A stretch of 39,732 nucleotides of DNA from Candidatus Poseidoniaceae archaeon (GTDB lineage: Archaea > Thermoplasmatota > Poseidoniia > Poseidoniales > Poseidoniaceae): contig CALJHE010000003.1 of assembly GCA_938075675.1 (NCBI GenBank), positions 115,738-155,469 of the forward strand. Direction: 5' to 3'. Below are positions 1 to 8,677 of the stretch, in pieces. The first letter of the stretch is position 1, and the number at the start of each line of letters is the position of its first letter. The notes beneath the pieces are model-generated. The model saw only the letters and a program-made list of their open reading frames with translations, searched no databases and was not told the origin of the DNA. The translations under genes and the position numbers were made by a program.

Positions 1-1
1 T

Positions 2-3000
2 GTTAGCGATGCGGGTGGTATCGTTCAATTTGATGTGGCGAACTGCACCTCTGTGATGGACTCTGCAGGTCAGGTCACAATTCGTATGCCAATGTCAGTG
101 AATTGGACATGGGACGATGAAAGTAATTTGCAGGCACTGATCTCAGTTGATGATGAATTAGGTCAAGCGGTTGCTGCATGGGAGACCGATTCATTGGACA
201 TGATTGTGGAAAACGATATCCAACTTGACGGACTTCGAGTGTATGAAGAAACAGGCAGGCAATTGTATTCTCAAGATTGGGTGCGGGGTGGATATCTGAT
301 TTCGTTTACCGGCGTCATACACTTCCAAAACTCACAGCTCACTCCGCTAGGTGGTCAATTTGCACTACGAATCTTGGGTCAAAATGTAACCTATGATGGA
401 GACCCAATCGGTGAACCTGTTGAACTTGCACGTGAACAGAATCCTGCATTTGGTGCATTCAACATCACCATCACTTCTCCAATGGAATCAGCTCCTGGCG
501 GCATGGTATTCTATGTGGAAGCCACTGAATTGAAAAACGGTTCAATGTTTACCAATCCAGGGTACAACACAATCCGCCTCGTTCTGGACGGAAACTCGCC
601 TCTCGTCTTGGGCTCCACTCCCCAAGATGGCTCTGAACGTCATGCAGGCCCACCTGCTCCTGGTGGTCAAGCCCTCAGTTTCCTCATTCAAGACTCAGTT
701 GACCCACCGAGCCAAATTACGCTCAACTACTGGATTGGATGCAAGGCAAGTGAATCAATAGGTTGCAGTGATTACAATTTTGATGGTCTGCCGAACGCTA
801 ATGAATACGAAATGAAGGTGCTTAATTCACCGGATACTCAAACAGGAGGTCTAAACATCTTTGATGGGCTTATCGATGACTCAATGCTCGAACATGGCCA
901 ACTTGTTTCCTACTTCATCACCGGTAAGGACGCTCAAGATAACGCTATTGCAATGGGTGGTGGGCCTGTCTGCCCCGACAGTAATACTGCTTGCGGTTAT
1001 GTACCTGGAGAGACTGAACCTGATTGGGACAATGACCTAGGGACATATCGAATACGCGTAGAGTTTGAGCCTGAATTGGACTTAGACAATTCCACAATCC
1101 TAGGCCATGATGATTCATCGCCGCTCCATCCAGGAATCCCGTATACTGCTCAAATTGTTCTCTCAGACCGTAATGGATGGGAAGACATTCAATACATTCA
1201 ATTGGCGCTTGGCGGAGACTTTGAAGACGATGAAAGTTCACTTTTCATCTCCTTGACAAAAGGTCACGATGATATGCCAATCGCCGTAATGGAGTCTGGC
1301 TCGGCGAATATCGCCGTTTCAAACCTCTATTCGAGCGTGAGTCTTGATGAAACTGATAATTCCATCATCAAGATTCTTGCCCGATTCCAACTCACATGGA
1401 CGTTCCCTGAAATCTTTGATACCGACGGGCTAAGTTTGGTGATTCCAAAGATTCTGGTCACAGACTTACCGTGTAACGATATGGAAGTTACGCCGTGTTT
1501 CGAAGCCAAGGAAGGTTTGGGTAACGATGCTTGGAGTCTCGACAACGATTTCCGATTTGATACAATGGAAGGTCACATACGTGCAGTCGAACTCCGTGAT
1601 GGGACAAACCACTACAATTCTGACTTCGAAGAAACTCTCATTGGTGCTGGACAAGCACTTCGAGTCAACGGCAGAATTCTCTTCGCTGAAGATGAAACTC
1701 CGGCGCCTGCAGGTGCATTTGATGTCGTATTTGGGGACTACGATAATACATGGACGACATCAACCCGTGATGATGGTGAGTTCAGTCTCGATTTATTGAT
1801 ACCGTCCGTACCTTCCGGGCATCTTGATTTGCAATTGGGCCTCGGTGATTTGCCAGGTTTCGCAATGGATGAAACCTCTGTCACTCAACGTGTCCGCTTG
1901 GCAGTGGACAGTTCACGACCAACGATTGCAGCCATCACTCTCGACGAAGTCACATCTGGTTCGCCACTCTCGATTGGTGCCTGCGGCGACTTACTTGTGA
2001 TGCTTGAAACACTCGACGACTATGGATTTGATCTGGACGAACCAGCAGTTCTTCACTACAGAGTTCGAGCAGGTGAGGCTGAAATTTCTCGGGGTAGTGT
2101 TCCTCTTCCGGACACGACCCCATTCGGTGAACAGTTCTTCTGGACCGGTAACCTCGACTTGACAGATGCGGGAGCCACGACCCTCCTACCATCGTATATG
2201 GTGGATGTTTGGGTTTCTGGCTCTGATTCTGCCGGTAATCCATTCGATACGATTGGTAATTCAATCTATGAGCCAATTGCGTCATGGTCACTGGCCTTGC
2301 TTGGCCCAAGCATCGACCTCAACGCCGCAACAAGCAGTTTCTCTTGGGACGACCCAAGCCCAATCGCGCAACAATCTGTGAACCTTGATTTTGAGGTACG
2401 TAACCTTGGCGGTAAGGGAGATGTTGCTCTGGTTCTACAACGTGCTGTTGAAGGTGGCTTTTGGGAAAACATTGCTCGTGTTGACATTGTGGCAACGGCT
2501 GGCGGCGACCTCACCGGTTCTCTCCCAACTGTAGCGAACGCTGATGTCGGTGAAAGCATCGAATTCCGTCTCGTTGTCTTAGTTGATGAGGTCGAAATGG
2601 ACCGCACATCACTCGACCCTCTGTTCATCAAGGAACAGACGATTCGTGACGGAGAAGCATTAGCCAAGCAAGCCCAAGAAGGCACTTTCAGTATTGTTCT
2701 CTACATTATAGCGCTCCTTTCACTAAGTATGGCTATGTATCTCTTGGTAATGAATCGCCGAATCCGTGAAGGTGAGTTAGAATCCGGTGCTGAGGACCAA
2801 ACCGAAGAAGTGCTTGAAGAGCTGGAAAAAGGAAAAATGCTTCCAGCAATTGATTCCAACCTGCCTGCTCCAACTGGTTTGACGTCTGGAATACCTCAAC
2901 CAAATCCGTCGGTTGTTTTCAACCCAAATGTTGAGCCAACACCTGCCTCTCTGTCTGCTTCCCTTTCTGCATCTAAACCTGATTCGTCTTCACCAGGTCT

Positions 3001-3187
3001 GGTCCAAAACATCACTTACAATATCACGGATAGTGCAGTCGGAGCAATTCCAACCACGAATTCAGTTAATGATGGTGTGCCAGTTAAAGCTCCTCCACCT
3101 CTACCTCCGACAGGTCTGCCTGAAGGATGGACCCTTGACCAGTGGAATCATTTCGGTTGGCAATACGTTGAATCGATGAAGAAGTGA
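2..3187 (+). CDS. Giant surface protein, type I membrane topology (5' truncated)
   Basis: The reading frame is open from the first bases of the window, so the true start lies upstream; the GTG at 35 is probably internal. The visible ~1060 residues are mostly beta-rich, Asp/Ser/Thr-rich extracellular sequence with occasional Cys pairs. A single hydrophobic segment (about 2687-2755) is followed by basic residues (NRRIREGE) and a cytoplasmic tail of about 145 residues. The tail is acidic, then Pro/Ser-rich, and ends in a GLPEGWTLDQWNHFG motif (3113-3184). The giant subtilase at 28858-33855 has a closely similar C-terminus, so the two share an intracellular tail type. I recognise no catalytic motif; Ig-like or CARDB-like folds are likely. 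Role is inferred as cell-surface binding or structural. A small unknown gene begins 9 bases after the stop, suggesting co-transcription. Confidence 0.85.
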   Translation, partial: VSDAGGIVQFDVANCTSVMDSAGQVTIRMPMSVNWTWDDESNLQALISVDDELGQAVAAWETDSLDMIVENDIQLDGLRVYEETGRQLYSQDWVRGGYLISFTGVIHFQNSQLTPLGGQFALRILGQNVTYDGDPIGEPVELAREQNPAFGAFNITITSPMESAPGGMVFYVEATELKNGSMFTNPGYNTIRLVLDGNSPLVLGSTPQDGSERHAGPPAPGGQALSFLIQDSVDPPSQITLNYWIGCKASESIGCSDYNFDGLPNANEYEMKVLNSPDTQTGGLNIFDGLIDDSMLEHGQLVSYFITGKDAQDNAIAMGGGPVCPDSNTACGYVPGETEPDWDNDLGTYRIRVEFEPELDLDNSTILGHDDSSPLHPGIPYTAQIVLSDRNGWEDIQYIQLALGGDFEDDESSLFISLTKGHDDMPIAVMESGSANIAVSNLYSSVSLDETDNSIIKILARFQLTWTFPEIFDTDGLSLVIPKILVTDLPCNDMEVTPCFEAKEGLGNDAWSLDNDFRFDTMEGHIRAVELRDGTNHYNSDFEETLIGAGQALRVNGRILFAEDETPAPAGAFDVVFGDYDNTWTTSTRDDGEFSLDLLIPSVPSGHLDLQLGLGDLPGFAMDETSVTQRVRLAVDSSRPTIAAITLDEVTSGSPLSIGACGDLLVMLETLDDYGFDLDEPAVLHYRVRAGEAEISRGSVPLPDTTPFGEQFFWTGNLDLTDAGATTLLPSYMVDVWVSGSDSAGNPFDTIGNSIYEPIASWSLALLGPSIDLNAATSSFSWDDPSPIAQQSVNLDFEVRNLGGKGDVALVLQRAVEGGFWENIARVDIVATAGGDLTGSLPTVANADVGESIEFRLVVLVDEVEMDRTSLDPLFIKEQTIRDGEALAKQAQEGTFSIVLYIIALLSLSMAMYLLVMNRRIREGELESGAEDQTEEVLEELEKGKMLPAIDSNLPAPTGLTSGIPQPNPSVVFNPNVEPTPASLSASLSASKPDSSSPGLVQNITYNITDSAVGAIPTTNSVNDGVPVKAPPPLPPTGLPEGWTLDQWNHFGWQYVESMKK

Positions 3188-3196
3188 GTTGACGAA

Positions 3197-3649
3197 ATGT
3201 CTGGTGAAGATACATCCGCTGTGGATGGAATGGTGACGATGCAAGAGCGGATGGTCAACTTGATCAACCAACTCAATATGCCTCTCATTGAGGTTAGTCT
3301 CGTACTCAGTAAACACATTGCAGGTCTCTCGCGTTCACTTGATGAGCACATCAATGCAACCCAGCAAGAGTTTCCCGAAACGGTCACCCATCCATGGCCT
3401 ATTCAGAACGGTGGGGACGAAGAATCGAGTTTCCAATTTGATTTGGAAAAAATCTTCAAGATTATCGATGAAGATAGAATGGATATTTTGGCGACACTCA
3501 TTCGCGTGACTTTGGTTGAAATCGATGCCTCACTCGCAGAGGGGCTTCTTGCTTTACGGCCTTGGGAGGCACTTTCAAGAACACAGTTGTCGAACGCTAA
3601 GAGCCCAGGACAATTGTTTTCACCGATCGAGATTCCTGAAGAGTGGTAA
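3197..3649 (+). CDS. Small helical protein of unknown function
   Basis: A 150-residue protein that I do not recognise. It is predicted mainly alpha-helical and acidic, with no signal peptide, membrane segment or cysteine cluster. Its ATG lies 9 bases after the stop of the giant surface protein, so the two are probably co-transcribed. Inference: a cytoplasmic partner of the upstream protein, perhaps contacting its intracellular tail. An antisense frame across this gene is longer in places but has no protein-like composition. Confidence rests on the tight spacing and on amino acid composition like its neighbours. Confidence 0.7.
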   Translation: MSGEDTSAVDGMVTMQERMVNLINQLNMPLIEVSLVLSKHIAGLSRSLDEHINATQQEFPETVTHPWPIQNGGDEESSFQFDLEKIFKIIDEDRMDILATLIRVTLVEIDASLAEGLLALRPWEALSRTQLSNAKSPGQLFSPIEIPEEW

Positions 3650-3685
3650 GCAATGGTTTGAAAATAACCACCTCCACGGCATATC

Positions 3686-4477
3686 ATGGAGCGACTTCGC
3701 CGCATTGGTATCGGTTTACTTGTTCTCCTCTTATTGCCGGCACTTTCTGGTTGTCTTGGCTCAGATGGAATACTTGGCATTCCGGAGAGCAACGGAGTTC
3801 CTGGGGGATTGACCCTTGCGTGCTTGGACAGTTCGAAATACACTTCGATGACTGTTGAGATTGATTATGAAGCGGGTTATTTGCCAGAATCCACTTCAAC
3901 CGACATGCTAAAACAACGCCTTGAATCTGTTTGCGATAAACCGGACGGTATTAATATCCAATTTACGGAGACTGATTTTTCGAACGATGAGACCTGGTCT
4001 GCCAATGATGTCCGGGACTTGGGTGACGAAGCAAAGGCTGTATCTCCTCAATCGGGTTCGACGCTAACTTGGCAGATTCTTTTTCCCGCTGGAACTTACG
4101 ATGATACCAGCGTTCTCGGGGTTGCAGTAGATGCGTCGACCGTTGCTATTTTCAAAGATTCTATCGATGATGCAGAGAACATTTTCCGTCGACCTTCCGC
4201 TGAAAAAATTGAGAACAGCGTTTTGGTTCATGAGGTCGGACATCTCTTGGGATTAGTCAATTTGGTATACACCTCTCCAGCAGAACATGAAGACAGTTCA
4301 CATCCTGGTCATTCAAATAATGAAGATTCAGTCATGTATTGGGCCATTGAATCGTCGAGTATTGCTAATTTCTTCGACAATGATTTGCCTACAGAGTTTG
4401 ACAGTGACGACCTCAATGATTTGTCTGGACTCGCAGATGGCAGCATCAAGTGCACAGATCAACTTTGGCGACCTTAG
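3686..4477 (+). CDS. Lipoprotein zinc metalloprotease, metzincin-like
   Basis: A 263-residue secreted lipoprotein. Arg-rich N-terminus, hydrophobic stretch (residues 8-20) and lipobox LSGC with Cys23 as the likely lipidation site. Residues 182-192 read HEVGHLLGLVN, a zinc-binding HExxHxxG motif with catalytic Glu183; the usual third metzincin ligand position holds Asn. A His-rich stretch follows about 12-20 residues later (EHEDSSHPGH), then SVMYW (around residue 216), which resembles the Met-turn. I recall bacterial lipoprotein proteases with this HExGHLLGLV...HED..HPGH...MYW arrangement, so the third ligand probably comes from the His-rich stretch. Role inferred: extracellular peptide degradation. 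The stop overlaps by 4 bases (TTAG) with the stop of the convergent minus-strand gene. Confidence 0.8.
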   Translation: MERLRRIGIGLLVLLLLPALSGCLGSDGILGIPESNGVPGGLTLACLDSSKYTSMTVEIDYEAGYLPESTSTDMLKQRLESVCDKPDGINIQFTETDFSNDETWSANDVRDLGDEAKAVSPQSGSTLTWQILFPAGTYDDTSVLGVAVDASTVAIFKDSIDDAENIFRRPSAEKIENSVLVHEVGHLLGLVNLVYTSPAEHEDSSHPGHSNNEDSVMYWAIESSSIANFFDNDLPTEFDSDDLNDLSGLADGSIKCTDQLWRP

Positions 4478-4812
4478 TCCTTCGATTTGGCTATCGACTG
4501 TGTGGCGACTCTCCATGCGTCGAATATTGAATAGAGCCATAAGCCAACCCAAAGAACGATTGTTAGTGCGAGAGGAATTTGCAAAAGCGACCAATCAAAT
4601 GCTTTCCTATGCTGGCGATTTGCATGCTGCCCGAGGAATAAAAAAGGTACAAACGCAATGAGTGCGGTGAAAAGGGGGCGTAAAGTACCCCATGCACCGA
4701 CGCCAAAAGTGAATTCCTTCCAGATTTCACGAAGGAGTCGAACTGGCCTCAAATCTGAGATTCCGTCACTCTCCTCTTCAAGGGTCATTGAAACTTCATC
4801 AGCCGAATCCAT
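4474..4812 (-). CDS. Small membrane protein with two transmembrane segments
   Basis: A 112-residue protein from the ATG at 4812. The frame is also open to a TTG at 4881, but that would run into the divergent peptidase gene. It has an acidic N-terminus, an amphipathic helix (LLREIWKEF), then two hydrophobic segments (around WGTLRPLFTALIAFVPFLF and IPLALTIVLWVGLWLYSIF) separated by a basic loop (HANRQHRKAF), and a short C-terminal tail. The loop and second helix resemble the pattern of small uncharacterised membrane proteins, but I do not recognise a family. Its stop shares TTAG with the convergent metalloprotease gene. Likely transcribed alone from the gap before the divergent Pcp-NUDIX gene. 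Confidence 0.65.
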   Translation of the reverse strand: MDSADEVSMTLEEESDGISDLRPVRLLREIWKEFTFGVGAWGTLRPLFTALIAFVPFLFLGQHANRQHRKAFDWSLLQIPLALTIVLWVGLWLYSIFDAWRVATQSIAKSKD

Positions 4813-4905
4813 GCTCCCCACAATACGACGTAGCGGCTCTTGTTTGTCAAGATGACGCAAGATGTGAGGCAAGAGAATCAAAAACCCTCACCTCAACGAC
4901 CGTTC

Positions 4906-5943
4906 ATGGCTCGAGTGCTGGTTACTGGATTCGAACCGTTTGGTGACAATTCAAGAAACATTTCGATGGAAGTTTTGTCGCAACTTCCCTCGTTTTGGGA
5001 TTTCATCGACCCGTGGACGGGTTTGAGGGCCACTGAACTCGAACCAATTCATGCCATGATTGAGACAAAAGTTCTCGCTGTGGATGAACTCGGAGCAAAC
5101 ACTGTTTCGAATCTTCTTACTTCTGGAGAGGTTTGGGACGTTATCGTTCATCTTGGTCTGTGCGAATCGTGCGAAGTCCCGAAAATCGAAACTCGAGCCC
5201 AAAACAAGATCAGTATGCGGATTCCCGATAACTCTGGTCGCCAAATTTCCGAGGGAAGTTTATCGCAGGACGGTGATTTGCATGTCTCAGTCCCCGTTCA
5301 AACATGGGTGAAGCAAGGCCTTGACGCCGGTTGGGAACTCTCGGTTGATGCAGGTACATTCGTTTGCAATGAGACATTATACAGGACACTCCACACCCTC
5401 GGGGGGCAACATGTTGCAGACACGCCGTGCCTCTTTGTTCACTTGCCAGATTTCGAACGTTGCACTCTGGTTCAAGCTTCAAGCCTCGTTCTTGAGGTCA
5501 TTGAGAGAATGTTGTTTCGACCGGTTCTCCCGGTCGTTGGTGGCCTACTCATTCGTGATGATACATACCTCATAGCGCGTCGTGCTCAACACGAAAAGCA
5601 TCCCGGGAAATGGGAGTTCCCCGGTGGGAAAGTCGAAGAGGGCGAATCCTTGCAAGAAGCCATTGTTCGAGAATTCAAAGAAGAGCTAAGTTGGAATGTC
5701 CGTTCAGGCCCATCCATTGGCGTTTGGCATCATTCGTTGGATAAATTCGATATCGCTTTGAACATCCTGCAAGTTGAGTTTACGGGTGAGCTGCCCGATG
5801 AACACGACCAAAGCGGTTGGACTGCACATGATGCGGTGGTTTGGAGATCGATAGACGATGATTCAGCACTTGATTGGCTCGGGAGTGATGAGCAAATTGT
5901 TCACTGGATGAGGGAAACAGGATACCTTACTAAACCCAAGTGA
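4906..5943 (+). CDS. Pyroglutamyl peptidase I / NUDIX hydrolase fusion
   Basis: A 345-residue two-domain protein from the ATG at 4906 (MARVLVTGFEPFGDN, the canonical Pcp N-terminus); in-frame TTG 4840 and ATG 4852 lie upstream. Residues 1-205 are peptidase family C15, which removes N-terminal pyroglutamate. The triad is visible as Glu95 (PKIETRAQ), Cys154 (DAGTFVCNE) and His179 (LFVHLP). Residues 208-345 are a MutT-like NUDIX domain (WEFPGGKVEEGE) with NUDIX box G241, E247, R255, E256, E259, E260; the usual Gly after EEx is Ser262. NUDIX enzymes of this kind hydrolyse nucleoside triphosphate derivatives such as oxidised dGTP or modified CTP. Both active sites look intact and there is no frameshift. 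The two activities have no obvious metabolic link, so the fusion is unusual. The 3' end overlaps the convergent minus gene by 14 bases. Confidence 0.9.
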   Translation: MARVLVTGFEPFGDNSRNISMEVLSQLPSFWDFIDPWTGLRATELEPIHAMIETKVLAVDELGANTVSNLLTSGEVWDVIVHLGLCESCEVPKIETRAQNKISMRIPDNSGRQISEGSLSQDGDLHVSVPVQTWVKQGLDAGWELSVDAGTFVCNETLYRTLHTLGGQHVADTPCLFVHLPDFERCTLVQASSLVLEVIERMLFRPVLPVVGGLLIRDDTYLIARRAQHEKHPGKWEFPGGKVEEGESLQEAIVREFKEELSWNVRSGPSIGVWHHSLDKFDIALNILQVEFTGELPDEHDQSGWTAHDAVVWRSIDDDSALDWLGSDEQIVHWMRETGYLTKPK

Positions 5944-6469
5944 CAGCTTCACCATCGGCTCCCATTGCATTTTCATCCTTGATGCCTCGTGGGACAGCGT
6001 CACGCCCTTTATGCCATGTTGCAGCCTCAAGCCAATCACCCAAATTTTCACCTTCAAGGTGTACTGTAATGACTCCTCCAAGTGGATGCTCACCAGGCAG
6101 TGGAAAGGCTACTTTTCCAACTATGGCTGCTTGTCGCAGTAAAGCAAAGTGTGTTTTGGAACCGTCGAAGGCAGCGGTCATGGAATCCAAGGCAGTGTCA
6201 AGAATTCGCTGTTCGTGTAAAAGTTTGAGAAACGCACCAAGCGGCACACCCTCTGCACGCCACACAGTATCGCTGGCCTGTCCAAGTTTCGGTTCCTCCG
6301 GATGTGTTGGGACAGGAAACTCAGGAAATAATGCAAGGAGCGATGCTTCGACACGTTTTGGGACATCTGCGCCTTGCAATACAGTTTCAATGCGAATCTG
6401 CAAGTTTTCATTAACGCCGTTAAGACGCAACAGTGGTTCTTGCATGAACCTGCGAACAGCCTCTTGCAC
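5930..6469 (-). CDS. Protein of unknown function
   Basis: I do not recognise this gene. The frame is open to an ATG at 6604, but that would overlap the divergent glycosyltransferase start at 6535 by 70 bases. I chose the GTG at 6469, which has an AAAGG purine stretch about 9 bases upstream and gives 179 residues; TTG 6562 and ATG 6445 are alternatives. The protein is soluble and mixed alpha/beta, without signal or membrane segments. The N-terminal half is helical with many charged residues. The C-terminal half (GKVAFPLPGEHPLGGVITVH) looks like a compact domain. Codon use matches the neighbours, supporting it as real; the 177-residue plus-strand frame over it (5940-6473) is Ser/Arg-rich and looks like a shadow. 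Confidence 0.65.
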   Translation of the reverse strand: MQEAVRRFMQEPLLRLNGVNENLQIRIETVLQGADVPKRVEASLLALFPEFPVPTHPEEPKLGQASDTVWRAEGVPLGAFLKLLHEQRILDTALDSMTAAFDGSKTHFALLRQAAIVGKVAFPLPGEHPLGGVITVHLEGENLGDWLEAATWHKGRDAVPRGIKDENAMGADGEAVTWV

Positions 6470-6534
6470 ATGAACATGCCTTTCAAGTTCATTTTCAGGG
6501 AACAGGTGAAAGAGGTGAGCACATACGGGAGGGT

Positions 6535-7566
6535 ATGGGTGATTCAGGGCCGGTGGTAGCAACCGTTGTACCTGTTTTGAACGAAGCGTCTTACATCGAA
6601 GCATGTTTGAAATCGCTTATTCAGCAAAGTTTGTCACCTGAACAGCATATGGTCCTCGTCTTTGATGGAGGTTCAACGGATTCGACTCGAAACATAGTCG
6701 AGAAAATGATTTTGTTGAGTGAAAAGTCGGGTGGGCCACGAATCGAACTGCACGAAAACCCGGGAAAGTTTGTTTCACAAGCTCGAAATCTGGCACTTGA
6801 ACTTCTGCCGGCCTCTGTTCAATTCACCGTCGAAATGATTGGTCATTCAACGGTCGATTCAGACCACCTTGAACTTCGACTTAGCGAATGGAATTTGATT
6901 CAAGCGGAACATTCGAAACCTCTCGGTGCGGTGGGTGTCAAGGTCTTGCCTCGACAAGGTGAGCACGGTCGGGTTGAGTCATGGATTGAAGGTTGCCTAA
7001 AATCGCCATTCGGAAGTGGCAATGGCCAATTCGACGGCTTTAATCAGCGTGGACTTACTCAAGTGCCAGCCTTCGCCATGCATTCACGTAAAGCAGTCGA
7101 ATCCGTACATGGGTGGGATGTCGATTTCATTACCAGTCAAGACAGCGACCTCTCAATGCGACTCCTCAACGCAGGCTTTGTGCTTGCGCGTACACCTGCG
7201 ACGCATGTTCGTATGGTTAAGCGATCCAGTTTAGGGAAGTGGTGGAAGATGGGGCATCGATATGGTTTTTGGCGAATGAAAATCTTGAGGAAGTATCCAA
7301 AACGAGCGAGTCTGCGAGAATTTTTACCATGGCTTGGGGCGTTGATTACAGTTTCTCTTCTCGCCCTTCAGTCCTCCTATGCAGGTGTATTACCCGCATG
7401 TTACCTTGCGGTTTTGTCGCTTGAGGGTCTACGAGGTGCACTGATGTCCAAACGATTTTCGTTGGTTCTCGGTATTCCTGTTTGTCTCTTCATGCTTCAT
7501 TCCAGTTTTTCAGTCGGTCTTTTGGATGGATTTGTTCGGAAAGGACGTGCTCCGAAGGACCGTTGA
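6535..7566 (+). CDS. Family 2 glycosyltransferase, membrane-associated
   Basis: A 343-residue GT-A fold glycosyltransferase. It starts with VVPVLNEASYIEACL (residues 12-26), followed by DGGSTDST (44-51), the nucleotide-sugar-binding region. The later SQDSDLSMRL (201-210) takes the place of the usual acidic ED motif. The order resembles ExoA-like family 2 enzymes. The C-terminus has two or three hydrophobic segments (about residues 263-335), placing the enzyme at the membrane with a cytoplasmic active site. Likely role: adding sugars to a lipid carrier or surface glycoprotein, fitting the heavily secreted proteome around it; donor and acceptor cannot be read from sequence. The ATG follows a GGGAGGG stretch. 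The zinc-ribbon gene starts 16 bases downstream, so they may be one operon. Confidence 0.88.
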   Translation: MGDSGPVVATVVPVLNEASYIEACLKSLIQQSLSPEQHMVLVFDGGSTDSTRNIVEKMILLSEKSGGPRIELHENPGKFVSQARNLALELLPASVQFTVEMIGHSTVDSDHLELRLSEWNLIQAEHSKPLGAVGVKVLPRQGEHGRVESWIEGCLKSPFGSGNGQFDGFNQRGLTQVPAFAMHSRKAVESVHGWDVDFITSQDSDLSMRLLNAGFVLARTPATHVRMVKRSSLGKWWKMGHRYGFWRMKILRKYPKRASLREFLPWLGALITVSLLALQSSYAGVLPACYLAVLSLEGLRGALMSKRFSLVLGIPVCLFMLHSSFSVGLLDGFVRKGRAPKDR

Positions 7567-7582
7567 TCCCTTCAATCAATTT

Positions 7583-8611
7583 ATGCCAACATACTTGAGT
7601 GTAGTATGGAAGCGCATGTCGTTAACCATGGCGAAAGAGCGTTCAGTCACGGCCCGTGGTGTTGCGGTATTGCCGCTCTTGCTGATGGGGGCCATTCACC
7701 TGTCTGTCACGCCGCTTCGCCAAATTTTTGACATCGAGCCACTTTTCATGTACGCATGGTATGGCATTGCACTCGCCCTTGGTTTTGTTTTGTTTAGAAA
7801 AACACGTACTGTGCGAGATTTCGAGTTCCACCGGTCTCAGACGATGAAGTCGATGAAAAAGGTGTATCAGGCCGAAGAAGCAGGTGTTTGGCAAACCAAT
7901 GTTCAACTTGACGCTAGCTTAAGCCCTGAAGGAAAGTTAGCCTTGCAGAGGCAGGTTGCTAGTATTGACAAGGAGACGCCAGAACTTGAACTGCATGAAG
8001 ATGAGAAAGTCGAAGTAGACCTCTTGTTGGAATCGAAACAAGTTCGTACTGCAAACAACAGAGTTTCTGGTAACGAAGTGTTCGGGGATGGACAGGTCCA
8101 CTCAACAATCGGAGCCAAACGCAAAGCATCTCCAATGGATTCTTTTCTTGATTTCGTCGGCGCACTTTTCGGTCGTGGCAATGCGGACGAGCGCCGTGAA
8201 GAACGCCGGCAAGCAGCACTTCGGGCGGCCTCAAATGCTGCACCAGTAACTGCTCAACGACCAGTTGCTCCGATGCGTACCAGTTCAAACAGAGATGATT
8301 CGGAACTGAAAATGACATCAATGAGTGATGATGGGGGTATTGACTCGGTCATGACTGAATCGGGTACGAGTCTCTCAGATACCCAAGCGTTCGCCCAGCC
8401 TGCCGATACAACGTATGCATGGGATTCCTCTCCCACCCCATCAGCCCAGGGTAGCATCGAGGATATGGCCATGATGGGGACCGGCCAGTTTGCAACCGCT
8501 CCCGTTGCTAGAGTCGCAGAACCACCGCCTTCTGGGAATCGTTGCAAGGGATGCAGTGCAGTTATTCCGCCTGGCGAACCGTTCTGCCTTCATTGTGGTC
8601 TTGACGCCTGA
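7583..8611 (+). CDS. Membrane-anchored protein with C-terminal zinc ribbon
   Basis: A 342-residue protein from the ATG at 7583; the frame is open back to 7526 inside the glycosyltransferase gene, and ATG 7616 is another possible start. Two hydrophobic helices lie near the N-terminus (about residues 26-45 and 54-70). A long cytoplasmic part follows, acidic then basic (DERREERRQAALRA), with a Ser/Thr/Pro-rich low-complexity linker. The C-terminus is a single zinc ribbon, CKGC...CLHCG (about residues 320-340). Such ribbons usually mediate protein or nucleic acid contacts; I do not know a named family. Co-transcription with the upstream glycosyltransferase is likely. Confidence 0.8.
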   Translation: MPTYLSVVWKRMSLTMAKERSVTARGVAVLPLLLMGAIHLSVTPLRQIFDIEPLFMYAWYGIALALGFVLFRKTRTVRDFEFHRSQTMKSMKKVYQAEEAGVWQTNVQLDASLSPEGKLALQRQVASIDKETPELELHEDEKVEVDLLLESKQVRTANNRVSGNEVFGDGQVHSTIGAKRKASPMDSFLDFVGALFGRGNADERREERRQAALRAASNAAPVTAQRPVAPMRTSSNRDDSELKMTSMSDDGGIDSVMTESGTSLSDTQAFAQPADTTYAWDSSPTPSAQGSIEDMAMMGTGQFATAPVARVAEPPPSGNRCKGCSAVIPPGEPFCLHCGLDA

Positions 8612-8677
8612 GTCGATGGATTTTGAGCGTGATGTTGAAAGAGGACTTCACTACCCCTAGGCTTGTTCGGTGAGCAT

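Noticed and set aside
3403-3843. 146-residue minus-strand open frame
   Set aside because: Covers the small helical gene and the signal peptide of the lipoprotein; composition is Ser/Arg/Pro-rich and the plus-strand genes have better support.
5940-6473. 177-residue plus-strand open frame
   Set aside because: It lies fully antisense to the unknown minus-strand gene, is rich in Ser, Arg and Cys with no domain pattern, and has no ribosome-binding site.
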